Assembly: GCF_030813795.1 (NCBI RefSeq) | Contig: NZ_JAUSUX010000006.1 | Coordinates: forward strand, 83,361-147,360 | Length of the DNA: 64,000 nucleotides | Origin: Desulfofundulus luciae | GTDB lineage: Bacteria; Bacillota; Desulfotomaculia; Desulfotomaculales; Desulfovirgulaceae | Direction of reading: 5' to 3' | Shown here: positions 24,271-33,081 of the stretch, in pieces | Numbering within the stretch: position 1 is the stretch's first letter | Layout: every line of letters starts with the position of its first letter | The notes under the pieces: model-generated | What the model was told of the DNA's origin: nothing | Database searches by the model: none | The model's input: only the letters and a program-made list of their open reading frames with translations | Translations under genes and position numbers: made by a program

Positions 24271-26181
24271 ATGGCCAAAAGGGAAAGGGTCCAGCTAGGC
24301 GGCCGGGTCAGTGTACACGACTCGGTCCAGGAAATGTACGAGCATATCCACCGGGACGGTTTAACCAATGTATGGGATCGCTTTGAACCCCAGGAGAAAA
24401 TCCGGTGTAACTTCTGCCTGGCGGGAGTTAGCTGCCAGCTTTGTACCAATGGTCCCTGCCGCATTTCGGATAACGTAGGAGCCATTCTGGGTGTATGCGG
24501 CATCGACCGCAACGCTATGGCCATGCGGGACATGCTTTTGCGCAACGTGATGGGTACCGCCACCTATACCCACCACGCCTACGAAGCCTTCCGCACCCTC
24601 AAGGCCACGGCGCAGGGGAAAACGCCTTTTTCCATCACAGATAAAGATAAGCTGTACAGCTTCGCCGGGCAGGTAAAGGTAGATACCAACGGTTCTCCCG
24701 AACAGGTGGCCATTCGCCTGGCCGATTTTCTGATCAGCGAACTTTACCGCGACTACGATGAACCCAGCACCATGGTGGAAGTTTTCGCCCCCGAACCACG
24801 GAAAAAACTATGGCGGGAACTGGCCATTTACCCTGCCGGAGTGATACATGAAATTAAAGACGCTACTGCCAGTTGCCTGACCAATGTGGACGGGCACTTT
24901 GTTTCTTTGGCCCAAAAGGGTCTGCGCCTGGGCATAGCCTGTATATACGGCGCCCAGATCGGCCTGGAAATGGTGCAGGACATCCTTTTTGGCACCCCCA
25001 TGCCCCATGAGGTGGAAGTGGACCTGGGCATCATGGACCCGGACTACGTGAACATCGTGTTCAACGGACATGAACCCTGGATTGGCGTGGCCACCATTCT
25101 GGCCGCCCGGGACACCCAGGTCCAGGCCCGGGCCCGGGAGGCGGGCGCAAAGGGCGTGCGGGTAACCGGTTCCATCGAAAGCGGCCAGGAGGTACTCCAG
25201 CGATTCACCATTGACGATGTCTTCCGGGGATTAACGGGAAACTGGCTGACCATTGAACCCCTGTTGGCCACCGGTACGGTAGACGTCTTTGCCATGGACG
25301 AAAACTGTTCTCCCCCCTGGCTGGCCCCTTATGCCGAAAAATACGGGGTTACTCTGGTATGCGTCTCCGACCTGGTGCGCATGCCCGGGGTGGAAAAACA
25401 CCTGGACTATAAGCCCACGGAAGTGGCCAGTCAGGCCCGGGAACTGATCCGCCTGGGCATTGAAAATTTCAGGAAACGTCGCGGCCGCATTACACCCAGG
25501 GTGCCCAGGAGAGTGCAAAAGGCCATTGCCGGGTTTTCCACCGAAGCGGTACTCAAAGCACTGGGGGGCAGGCTGGACCCCCTGGTGGATGTGCTTAAGG
25601 CCGGAAAAATTAAAGGCGTGGTGGCCCTGGTCAACTGCACCACCATTTCCACCGGTCCCCACGACTACATGACCGTGGAGTTGGCGAGAGAACTGATCCG
25701 GCGCAACATACTGATCGTCAGCGGCGGTTGCGGCAACCACGCCCTGGAAGTGGCCGGCTTGGCCAGTCTGGAAGCGGCAGAACAGGCGGGGGAGGGCCTC
25801 CGGGAAATCTGCCGGTCTTTAAATATCCCTCCGGTGCTCAGTTTCGGTACCTGTACTGACACGGGGCGCATCTCCATGCTGGTCACCACCGTGGCCAACC
25901 ACCTGGGGGTGGACACCAGTGCCCTGCCCGTGGCCGTAACCGCGCCGCAGTACCTGGAGCAAAAGGCCACCATTGACGGGCTTTTTGCCCTAGCCTTTGG
26001 CCTTTACACCCATCTTTCGCCCACTCCTCCGGTAACCGGGGGCCCCGACCTGGTCAAGCTGTTGACCGAAGATATGGAAGGCATTACCGGAGGGAAGGTT
26101 GCCCTGGGAGACGACCCGGTGCAGGCGGCCAACGGCATTGAGGAACACATTAACAAAAAACGTGCCGCCCTGGGAATTTAA
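24271..26181 (+). CDS. cooS: Ni-dependent carbon monoxide dehydrogenase catalytic subunit
   Basis: A 636-residue anaerobic CODH that interconverts CO and CO2 with ferredoxin-level electrons. Near the N terminus CNFCLAGVSCQLCTNGPC (C46, C49, C55, C58, C63) supplies the B and D iron-sulfur clusters. Later Cys/His residues of the Ni-Fe-S C-cluster occur in MDENCSPPW, VNCTTISTGPHD, SGGCGNHALEVAG and FGTCTDTGRIS. The ATG at 24271 has GGGAGGA about six bases upstream; an in-frame start at 24058 would add 71 non-homologous residues across a terminator. No cooC, cooF or acs gene is adjacent, so it is probably a free-standing CODH of the CooS type. Confidence 0.92.
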   Translation: MAKRERVQLGGRVSVHDSVQEMYEHIHRDGLTNVWDRFEPQEKIRCNFCLAGVSCQLCTNGPCRISDNVGAILGVCGIDRNAMAMRDMLLRNVMGTATYTHHAYEAFRTLKATAQGKTPFSITDKDKLYSFAGQVKVDTNGSPEQVAIRLADFLISELYRDYDEPSTMVEVFAPEPRKKLWRELAIYPAGVIHEIKDATASCLTNVDGHFVSLAQKGLRLGIACIYGAQIGLEMVQDILFGTPMPHEVEVDLGIMDPDYVNIVFNGHEPWIGVATILAARDTQVQARAREAGAKGVRVTGSIESGQEVLQRFTIDDVFRGLTGNWLTIEPLLATGTVDVFAMDENCSPPWLAPYAEKYGVTLVCVSDLVRMPGVEKHLDYKPTEVASQARELIRLGIENFRKRRGRITPRVPRRVQKAIAGFSTEAVLKALGGRLDPLVDVLKAGKIKGVVALVNCTTISTGPHDYMTVELARELIRRNILIVSGGCGNHALEVAGLASLEAAEQAGEGLREICRSLNIPPVLSFGTCTDTGRISMLVTTVANHLGVDTSALPVAVTAPQYLEQKATIDGLFALAFGLYTHLSPTPPVTGGPDLVKLLTEDMEGITGGKVALGDDPVQAANGIEEHINKKRAALGI

Positions 26182-26344
26182 GCATTAGCTGAGCGAAAAA
26201 GGTTCAGGCAAAATCTCTCAAAATCTTTTAGGAAAGCATCATTAGCCGATAACCCACTTCCACGCGACCAAATACGAACGCAGGAACGAAAAAGTGCGCC
26301 CGGACTAAGTTAACCCCCTTGCCATGTCACGTGGCGAGGGGAGT

Positions 26345-26632
26345 CTAATGCTGGGGACCGGATCGGCGCCTGTACATTTGCAAAAAACTCTGGCTCAACG
26401 GATAGGGACCACGCTCATAGCGGGAACAGGGAAATTCGGAACAATCCCGGGAGCAGTAATCGATGTTCCGGGTAATGGCGCAGGCCAGCACGGGGCAGCG
26501 AAAACCCAACTGTTCCTGAATGTTGATTTTGGCCCGAGCTTCAATGCTGTTGCCGGGACCGCAGGACGCACATTTGCCCCGGTTGTACAGGCCACAGGCA
26601 TCGCAGGCCAGCCCACAGGGACCGGTAGCCAT
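26345..26632 (-). CDS. Small Cys-rich DUF3795-type protein
   Basis: A 95-residue protein with cysteines spaced as in DUF3795: CGLACDACGLY near the N terminus, CASCGPG, CPVLACAI and then CSRDCSEFPC. The pattern suggests a metal or iron-sulfur cluster site, but no biochemical role is known to me. The ATG at 26632 is preceded by AAGGAGG seven bases upstream; an upstream in-frame start would overlap that ribosome site. It is convergent with cooS. Confidence 0.75.
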   Translation of the reverse strand: MATGPCGLACDACGLYNRGKCASCGPGNSIEARAKINIQEQLGFRCPVLACAITRNIDYCSRDCSEFPCSRYERGPYPLSQSFLQMYRRRSGPQH

Positions 26633-26786
26633 GAAAAAACCTCCTTGAAACAATCAAAAAACCAGCATGATGGCATTGCAAACACGACATTCCGGAAAAT
26701 ATTTTATCTATCGCTTTTTGCCATTTCAATGACTTCTTGTTTTTCTGAGAGGGCGCGTCCACTCCGGCCCACCAACATCTAACCCC

Positions 26787-26815
26787 TTGACATTGGTTTG
26801 GGGATACAGTAAAAT
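26787..26815 (+). promoter_or_regulatory. Promoter of tRNA-Pro
   Basis: Consensus TTGACA (26787-26792), 17 bases, TAAAAT (26810-26815), ending 22 bases before the tRNA. Confidence 0.85.
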
Positions 26816-26837
26816 TAATATTGCCAGCAGGTAATGT

Positions 26838-26915
26838 CGGGGCGTAGCTCAGTTTGGCTAGAGCGCTACCTTGGGGTGGTAGAGGTCGCACGTTCGAGTC
26901 GTGTCGCTCCGACCA
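26838..26915 (+). tRNA. tRNA-Pro (anticodon GGG)
   Basis: A complete cloverleaf with encoded CCA. The acceptor is CGGGGCG / CGCTCCG with one G-U pair, the D-arm GCTC / GAGC, the anticodon stem CTACC / GGTAG around loop TTGGGGT (anticodon GGG), and the T-arm loop TTCGAGT. It has its own promoter and terminator. Confidence 0.97.
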
Positions 26916-26918
26916 GAG

Positions 26919-26966
26919 AAAAGCCCGTAAGGCCGCATAAATAAGGCTTACGGGCTTTAATTTTTT
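26919..26966 (+). terminator. Terminator after tRNA-Pro
   Basis: Stem AAAGCCCGTAAG / CTTACGGGCTTT, followed by AATTTTTTGG. Confidence 0.85.
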
Positions 26967-27001
26967 GGAGCAGGCCGGGCGGGGGTCCGGAAGGAATGAT
27001 T

Positions 27002-27041
27002 GCCGCAGGGAATTTGGATATTTTCCCCCTGCGGCTTTTTG
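27002..27041 (+). terminator. Second terminator-like hairpin downstream of tRNA-Pro
   Basis: Stem GCCGCAGGG / CCCTGCGGC followed by TTTTTGC. No gene lies between it and the preceding tRNA terminator, so it is either a back-up terminator or the 3' end of an unrecognised short transcript. Confidence 0.55.
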
Positions 27042-27192
27042 CTCATACCACAGCTTCACAATGTACGCCCCCCTGCATAAATTCTCTGCGCTCGTCACCC
27101 TCCCTCTAATTTCTTAGTAAGAAACTGCCGAAGTAGTACTTGGAGTAGTTTCACTATTAAATTAATGAAATAACTTAAAATAAGGAAGGAGA

Positions 27193-28155
27193 ATGCCCAT
27201 CATGATCCTGCCCCGATTGAACGGTAAAAAAGCATGCCAGAAAAAAATAGAATCAACTCCTGTTGTGCCTTCCGAATAATCATTATCAGACTCCCGGGAG
27301 AAAACGGCTGTTGACCAGCTAGAGCAGGCAGAACGCGATCTGCTTAGCTGTGCTCTAGAGCTGGCTCCTTTTATCAAGGGGCTGTTGGGTGAAGAGGTGG
27401 GTATATACGTCTCGGACCTGGAACGGTACATATATTGCGATCCGGGGCGTGTAGGCCTCTCTCTAAAAGCAGGGGATATCGTCAAAGAAGGCAGCGTGAC
27501 GGCCCTGGCTCTGGACACCGGCAAAAGACAAACCAGACGGGTGGGAAAAGAGGTCTACGGCATACCTTACATCGGCATTTCTTATCCTATTACCGACCCC
27601 AGGACGGGCAAAATAGTCGGTACCCTGGGCATGACCACCCCCATTACACGCCAGGAAAATCTAATCTCATTATCAGAAGAAATGGAAAACCAGATTAACA
27701 CCATTGCCATGGCCACCTCAAACCTTTCCGCCACCTCGGAAGAACTGGCGGCGACCACGGAGAACCTGAACAACAATGCCCAAAAGATCAGGAACGAAAT
27801 TAAGAAAACCGATGGTATTGTCGCCCTCATCGAGGAAATCGCCGAGCAGACTCACCTGCTGGGTTTGAATGCGGCCATTGAAGCGGCCCGGGTGGGTGAC
27901 GCCGGACGGGGTTTTAATGTGGTGGCCGGGGAAATACGCAAACTATCCCAGGATACCCAGCGCTCGGTTAAAGAGATCATGCAGACCCTGCATGACGTAC
28001 AGCAATCCATTCTGGACCTGACTAACTCAATTGAGCAGATGTCTATGGCTGCCCAGCAACAGGCTGCCTCGTCCCAGGAAATTAACGCTTCTGTCAACGA
28101 ACTGGCTGCCGTATCCGGGCAACTGAAAAAACTGGCCGACGAACTGGTCGTTTAA
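27193..28155 (+). pseudogene. Soluble chemoreceptor-like gene interrupted by an in-frame TAA
   Basis: The 3' part encodes a methyl-accepting-type signalling domain ([21 protein letters not shown] and the following hairpin region) preceded by a small sensor segment ([30 protein letters not shown]). It resembles short cytosolic YfmS-like receptors with no membrane span. A good ribosome site (GGAAGGAG) and ATG at 27193 open this same frame, but a TAA at 27277 ends it after 28 codons. The frame then continues open to 28155 with coding-like sequence and no start codon backed by a ribosome site before TTG 27385. A nonsense mutation is the simplest reading; translation from an internal start remains possible. 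Confidence 0.6.
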
Positions 28156-28197
28156 GTATCTGGGAATTTGCCTAAAAAGATAAAAAAATGCAACTTA

Positions 28198-28386
28198 CTA
28201 AAGAAAAAGACGCTTAAGGCCGAGTATCAGTATAGCAAGCTGGGTTGTTTTAAAACGCCAAGAAACCTTGAACCCCGGATTATCCTTGACACATGCTAAA
28301 TACACCGAAAGGGCAATGAGTATCCCAATGGCACAGAAAAACTGCTGGAAAGTTTTAAAGTGTTTGGGCTCTCTAAAGTGGTTCAT
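28198..28386 (-). other. Unrecognised 62-codon ORF, possible mobile-element remnant
   Basis: A short minus-strand ORF with a hydrophobic middle and a basic C terminus, lying between two damaged chemoreceptor genes and ending beside the truncated 5' end of the second. I do not recognise it with confidence; the tail looks like a transposase end, which would explain the truncation. No terminal inverted repeats or target duplications are visible. Confidence 0.25.
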
Positions 28387-28413
28387 ATTACCATGGAAGA
28401 AGGATAAAATTAG

Positions 28414-29913
28414 GCCCTGGGCCTTTTGTCCCTGGCCCAGCTAAATGCCATCAATGAATCTTATACCGACTTGGTAGAACATAAAACGGCAAACATGAGT
28501 AAAGTTCAGGATATCCTTATACGGTATGAGAAAACGGCCCTGGATTTACGAGGCTACATGCTTACCGGCAATCCCAGTTATCTCAATGCCTATTTGGTGG
28601 AAACCAGGTACCTGCAAAGGGACCTTTCCGAACTGGCCAAACACCTGCAAAGCAACGACGAACGCTCGTTGCACTTGGCCCTTCAAGCAGCCCACGCCGA
28701 TTCTGAAAAATATGCCCAGACGGCAATCCGGCTCAGGCAAAATAACCAAATGGAAGAATTAACCCAGTATCTCCAAACCAGTGGGGATATAATCACCGCA
28801 GTTATCTACGCCGGCCAGGCCCTGGTGGATGAAGAACAGCGGCTTTTGAACTTGGGAAAGCAAGAAAACGCCAGGCGGGTTAAGCAGGCTATAGCCCTGG
28901 TCCCGACGATGATCGTCTTAGCCTTACTTGTCGGCCTGGGGGTTAGTTTATGTATGTCCCGCTCAATTGCCAACCCCCTGGTCAGAATTGAAAAAAGGGC
29001 TGCCCGCATTGCAGCCGGCGACCTGACCGGCGAAGCAGTAAGCGTCAAAACCCGGGATGAGGTGGGCCGGATGGCCCGGGCGTTCAACCAAATGGCCGGC
29101 AGTTTAAAACAAATAGTGCAGGAGTTGAGGGACAAAGCCCAAACCCTGTCCTCCGCTTCCCAGCAACTGGCTGCCACCGCTGAAGAGACTGCCGCCATGG
29201 CCAACGAAACGGCAGCTACCATCAGCCAGGTAGCTACCTCGGCCCGGCAGGTATCCGACAACGCCCAGGAGGTGTCCCGGACCGCGGCTATGGCATCCCG
29301 GCATGCTAACGATGGTACCCGGGCTATCATGCAAATTACCGCCCAGATGGAAAACATGGCCCGGGTTTCGGAAGCCGCCTCCCGGGCCATGGAAAGCTTA
29401 AAATCCAAGTCACAGAACATCAGCGCTATGGTGGAACTGATTACCCAAATTGCCGATCAAACCAACCTGCTGGCTTTAAATGCAGCCATTGAGGCCGCCA
29501 GGGCCGGTGAGCACGGCCGTGGTTTTGCAGTAGTTGCCGAAGAAGTACGCAATCTGGCAGAACAATCGGCCCGGGTGGCACAGGAAATACAGAAGGTCAT
29601 TGAATCAATCCAGCAGGAAACGAAAGAAGCAGTGAACGCAACAGAAACCAGTGCCCGGGAGATCGAAGCCGGAAACCAGGTGGTAACAGAAGTAAAACGC
29701 TCCCTGCAGGAGATTATCCGCTCGGTACAGGAACTTTCTTCCCGTATACAGGAGGTGGCTGCAGCCGCCCAGGACATTTCCACCGGAGTGCAGGACGTCA
29801 CGGCCGCAGCCGAGGAACAGTCTTCTGCCATGGAAGAATTATCGACTACTGCCGAATCTTTGTCCGGTATCGCCAGTGAACTAAAGAATCTGTCCTCCAG
29901 GTTTAAAGTGTAG
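28414..29913 (+). pseudogene. Methyl-accepting chemotaxis protein lacking its N-terminal membrane helix
   Basis: About 495 residues of a membrane chemoreceptor: a four-helix-bundle-like sensor (about 1-145), a membrane helix ([21 protein letters not shown]), a HAMP domain and a full signalling domain with the hairpin [33 protein letters not shown] (in two adjoining blocks). Normal receptors start with another membrane helix. Here the frame begins with ALGLLSLAQ, the expected end of that helix, directly after TAG 28411, with no ribosome site. The most likely start (TTG 28426) would give a receptor with only one membrane span. It looks 5'-truncated, though the rest is intact. Confidence 0.65.
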
Positions 29914-30012
29914 CAGGCTGCCCCGGGGAACAGTCGGTCTTTTCCCTGCGAACTTGTAAATCGCCAGGCAGGGGTTGCTCAAAAATAAACCGGCTTACTG
30001 GCATCATCTCAG

Positions 30013-30050
30013 AAGGCGGGTATGTCATTAGCCATACTCGCCTTTATTTT
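30013..30050 (+). terminator. Terminator after the chemoreceptor
   Basis: 12-bp stem AAGGCGGGTATG / CATACTCGCCTT with an eight-base loop, then TATTTTTATG. Confidence 0.85.
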
Positions 30051-30147
30051 TATGCCTTGAGTGCCACTACGTCCTTCAGTCAAAACACCTGGTGGTCAAC
30101 TGGCGCATATTTTGTGGTTGAGGATTTTACTGAGGGGGCGAAGGACA

Positions 30148-31299
30148 ATGGCTAAAGGAAAGGACCCGCAGTGGGAAACCCGGATTAACCGGGAACCGGT
30201 GCTGGTGGGGAGCGGGAGAATCATCAGCGAGCAGGGGGACGTGGTGGCAGCCACCGGGCGCCGCACAGCCGTTTTCGCACCAGAAAATAATATTTACCGC
30301 CTGCTGAGTACTATCGATGTACCGGCGGAAGTATTAAGCCTGACAGTGGGAATGGGAAACTTCACGCCGGATCAGATTATTGCCGGCACCCTGGACAAGA
30401 TCCTGACCTGGTCGGCCCGCGGGGAAACTATTATTCCCTTCTGGAGTACTCCGCCGGAACCCGAGGCCCGTTTCGTCAGTTTGGCCCTGGGAGACGTGAA
30501 TGGGGACGGGCGGTTGGAAGTCGTAGCCGCCGCCGAGGGGGCAGGTGCTTTTTATGTTTATGAACAGCCGGAGATGCCGGGGGCAGGAATGAATCTCCAG
30601 TTGCTGGCCATCCGGCTGGTACCCGGGGCACCGCAGAAAGTAACCGTAATCGAACGAACCGGGATGTTACCTTTAATTGCAGTTGCTTTCCTGGAAGCAG
30701 GCAATTGGGGCATCGTTACTTTTTCCTATACGGAGAGGGGCTTTGTAAGCGGACCCTTACTGGAACGTCTGCCCGCCGGCTTGACGGCCATGGCATCCGG
30801 GAGATTAACAGGTGCCACCGGGGAAGATCTGGCCTGGGGCGGCGATGACGGGCGGGTCCGGGTAATGGCAGTGGAGGAAACCCTTTCTACCGTACTCACC
30901 ACCGATGACCTGGGAAGCACCATCTCAGCCCTGGCCGTGGGGAGGTTGGGTGACCGGGAGGTGCTGGCAGCAGGAACCCCCGAAGGACATATCTTTATTT
31001 ACCCCGTGCCGGTGTTTTCCCCGTCACCCGAACAGGCGATAACGGTAGAAGTTCCGGTTAATGACCTGGTTTTCACCGCTAACGGCCGACTGGTAGTGGG
31101 CAGCCGGGAAGGACGGGTTCTGGTAACCTGGATGGGCAGCGGTTCTTCTTTTTTCCTGCACCGGGTACGCCCCGGAGAAACCCTTTGGGCACTGGCCCGC
31201 CGTTATAACACATCGGTAGAGGAAATCATCCGGCTTAACGGGTTGACCAACCCTGATTGCATTTATCCGGGGGACCTCTTGCAAATTCCTTTGGCGTAA
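30148..31299 (+). CDS. FG-GAP/beta-propeller-like protein with C-terminal LysM domain
   Basis: A 383-residue protein. Residues from about 30 to 325 are beta-rich repeats with a VNGDGRLEVVAAAEGAGAFY motif, as in FG-GAP/VCBS propellers, and similar repeats such as GRLGDREVLAAGTPEGHIFIY. The C terminus (about 337-382, HRVRPGETLWALARRYNTS to PGDLLQIPLA) is a LysM peptidoglycan-binding module. There is no obvious signal peptide from the ATG at 30148, so it may act in the forespore or mother cell like other LysM spore proteins, but that is inference. A longer frame from 30061 lacks a ribosome site. Confidence 0.7.
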   Translation: MAKGKDPQWETRINREPVLVGSGRIISEQGDVVAATGRRTAVFAPENNIYRLLSTIDVPAEVLSLTVGMGNFTPDQIIAGTLDKILTWSARGETIIPFWSTPPEPEARFVSLALGDVNGDGRLEVVAAAEGAGAFYVYEQPEMPGAGMNLQLLAIRLVPGAPQKVTVIERTGMLPLIAVAFLEAGNWGIVTFSYTERGFVSGPLLERLPAGLTAMASGRLTGATGEDLAWGGDDGRVRVMAVEETLSTVLTTDDLGSTISALAVGRLGDREVLAAGTPEGHIFIYPVPVFSPSPEQAITVEVPVNDLVFTANGRLVVGSREGRVLVTWMGSGSSFFLHRVRPGETLWALARRYNTSVEEIIRLNGLTNPDCIYPGDLLQIPLA

Positions 31300-31388
31300 C
31301 ACTTAAGCCTTCAAAAAAAGCATAATTTTGCTATCCCGGGACAAAGAATAATAGTGCTTCGGCAAAACCAACAAGGGAGGCGATGTTC

Positions 31389-31577
31389 ATGCGCGTTGAA
31401 GTGGACCAGGATCTTTGTATCAGTTGCGGCACCTGCGTGGACACTTGTCCTGAAGTATTTGACTGGAACGATGAAGATAAAGCCCACGCCATTGTAAACG
31501 AAGTACCCCCTGAGTTGGAGGATCAGGCCCATGAGGCCGTAGAAAGCTGCCCCACAAACGCCATCTCAGAGTATTAG
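31389..31577 (+). CDS. Single-cluster [4Fe-4S] ferredoxin
   Basis: A 62-residue ferredoxin of the Fer4_13/Fer4_15 type found in thermophilic clostridia. It has CISCGTCVDTCPEVF for three cluster ligands plus the typical aspartate-rich stretch, and the fourth cysteine in ESCPTNAI near the C terminus. It is a low-potential one-electron carrier. The ATG at 31389 is preferred over 31383 because AGGGAGG then lies eight bases upstream. Monocistronic, with a strong hairpin downstream. Confidence 0.9.
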   Translation: MRVEVDQDLCISCGTCVDTCPEVFDWNDEDKAHAIVNEVPPELEDQAHEAVESCPTNAISEY

Positions 31578-31678
31578 GTCGTACCTCTATTTTTACCCGT
31601 AGCCCTGAGTCATCTCTACTTTCCAACCCTGCCTGTAGCCAGCAAGGTCCCGGGATTAAATTCCAAAGGCCCCTTTGC

Positions 31679-31710
31679 AAAGCACGGTTTATATTATAAA
31701 CCGTGCTTTT
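31679..31710 (+). terminator. Strong hairpin terminator between ferredoxin and glycosyltransferase
   Basis: Nearly perfect 15-bp inverted repeat (AAAGCACGGTTTATA and its complement) ending in TTTT, with A-rich and T-rich ends so it can act on both strands. The remaining 130 bases before the glycosyltransferase contain an isolated AAGGAGGT with no ORF and nothing else I recognise. Confidence 0.8.
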
Positions 31711-31840
31711 GATCTGAAGGAGGTAAATTCCCCTGACGTAACGAATAAGAGAGAACGGGGAGAATAATACTGGTTAATGCTGGTAAAGTAAATGGTAAAA
31801 GTCCGGCCGCTCGAAAAACCGTACCTGGGGGAGAAGAAGC

Positions 31841-33001
31841 GTGTCCAAATTTAAGGTACTGCATGTTATTCGCCCGGCCAGGGGCGGCATGAAAAACCAC
31901 CTGCTTTCCCTTTTATCACTGGGAGATAAAAAATTATTTGAGCCTGTTGTAGCCTGCCCTCCTGGAAATATGATCCAGGAAATCGCAGACCTAGGGATAA
32001 AGGTAGTTCCCATACCTCTTGCGGGTGAACTTTCTCCCCGCTCTGATTGGCGTGTTTTGCGCATCCTGGTGGATACCCTGATGGCTGAGAAAATCACCAT
32101 TATGCATGCCCATAGCGCCAAAGCAGGGCTGGTGGCACGGGTGGCCGCAAAGGTGGCTCGTACTCCAGTTGTTTTCATGACGGCTCATAACTCCATTTTC
32201 TATGAATTCTGGCCGCCCTGGAAAAAAGCCGCCTTTGCCTTTGGGGAGCGGCTCCTGGCCCGCTACACCCATCGCATTTTAACCGTATCGGAAGCCCTGA
32301 GGCAAGAGCTATTGATAAGGGAAAGACTGCACCCGGACCGGGTGGTCACCATACATAACGGCATAGATCCGGCTCCCTTCCGCCGGGAGGTTGACAGGCG
32401 GGCGGTACTGCGTTCCCTTGGTCTGCCTCCCCTCGGCCGGCTGGTGGGTACCATCGCCCGCCTGGCCCCCCAAAAAGGGGTGTCTTACTTCCTTCAAGCC
32501 GCGGCCATTCTTTGCCGGGACTACCAGGTGAATTTCGTGGTCGTAGGGGATGGCCCTTTACGCATGGTCCTGGAGGAGGAGGGCAGAGCCCTGGGGCTTG
32601 GCGGACGTCTTTTTTTCACCGGGGAGCGACGGGATATCCCCCAAATCTTAGCCGCGATGGATGTTTTTGTCCTGCCTTCCATCACTGAAGGTTTACCCCT
32701 GACCATCCTTGAGGCCATGGCCGCGGGAAAACCGGTGGTAGCAACCCAGGTGGGTGGATTACCGGAAGTGGTGGTAGACGGAGAAACCGGCTTTTTGGTA
32801 CCGCCCCGGGATCCCCAGGCTCTTGCCCGGGCCCTGGCCCAGTTGCTTTTGGAACGGCAGAAGGCGGAAGAAATGGGCCAGAAGGGAAGACAAAGGGTTA
32901 TGCAGCACTTTACCGTGGAAGCCATGGTGCGTAAAATTGAGGAGGAGTATAAGAGTGCGCTTTTGAGCCGGGGTTTTCTACCTGCCCGGTCCGTAAGCTA
33001 A
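31841..33001 (+). CDS. Glycosyltransferase family 4 (GT-B, group 1)
   Basis: A 386-residue GT-B glycosyltransferase. The N-terminal acceptor domain contains VIRPARGGMKNHLLSLL. The C-terminal donor domain has GTIARLAPQKGVSYFLQA and the GT4 signature SITEGLPLTILEAMAAGKPVVAT near residues 278-300. It would transfer a sugar from a nucleotide-sugar donor to a lipid or polysaccharide acceptor at the cytoplasmic face of the membrane. GTG start behind GGGGGAGAAG. It lies 80 bases before a large membrane protein, which may share its pathway. Confidence 0.88.
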   Translation: MSKFKVLHVIRPARGGMKNHLLSLLSLGDKKLFEPVVACPPGNMIQEIADLGIKVVPIPLAGELSPRSDWRVLRILVDTLMAEKITIMHAHSAKAGLVARVAAKVARTPVVFMTAHNSIFYEFWPPWKKAAFAFGERLLARYTHRILTVSEALRQELLIRERLHPDRVVTIHNGIDPAPFRREVDRRAVLRSLGLPPLGRLVGTIARLAPQKGVSYFLQAAAILCRDYQVNFVVVGDGPLRMVLEEEGRALGLGGRLFFTGERRDIPQILAAMDVFVLPSITEGLPLTILEAMAAGKPVVATQVGGLPEVVVDGETGFLVPPRDPQALARALAQLLLERQKAEEMGQKGRQRVMQHFTVEAMVRKIEEEYKSALLSRGFLPARSVS

Positions 33002-33081
33002 ACAGATGGAAAAAGCCTTCAAATTAATCAGTGCTAACAACAGATAGGCAAAAAAAACATCAAGTAAAAGGTGACTAAACT

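Noticed and set aside
26541..27098. 185-codon minus-strand ORF across the tRNA-Pro region
   Set aside because: It runs antisense through tRNA-Pro and both terminators; the encoded stretch is the usual artefact of reading a tRNA backwards, and the real DUF3795 gene uses another frame.
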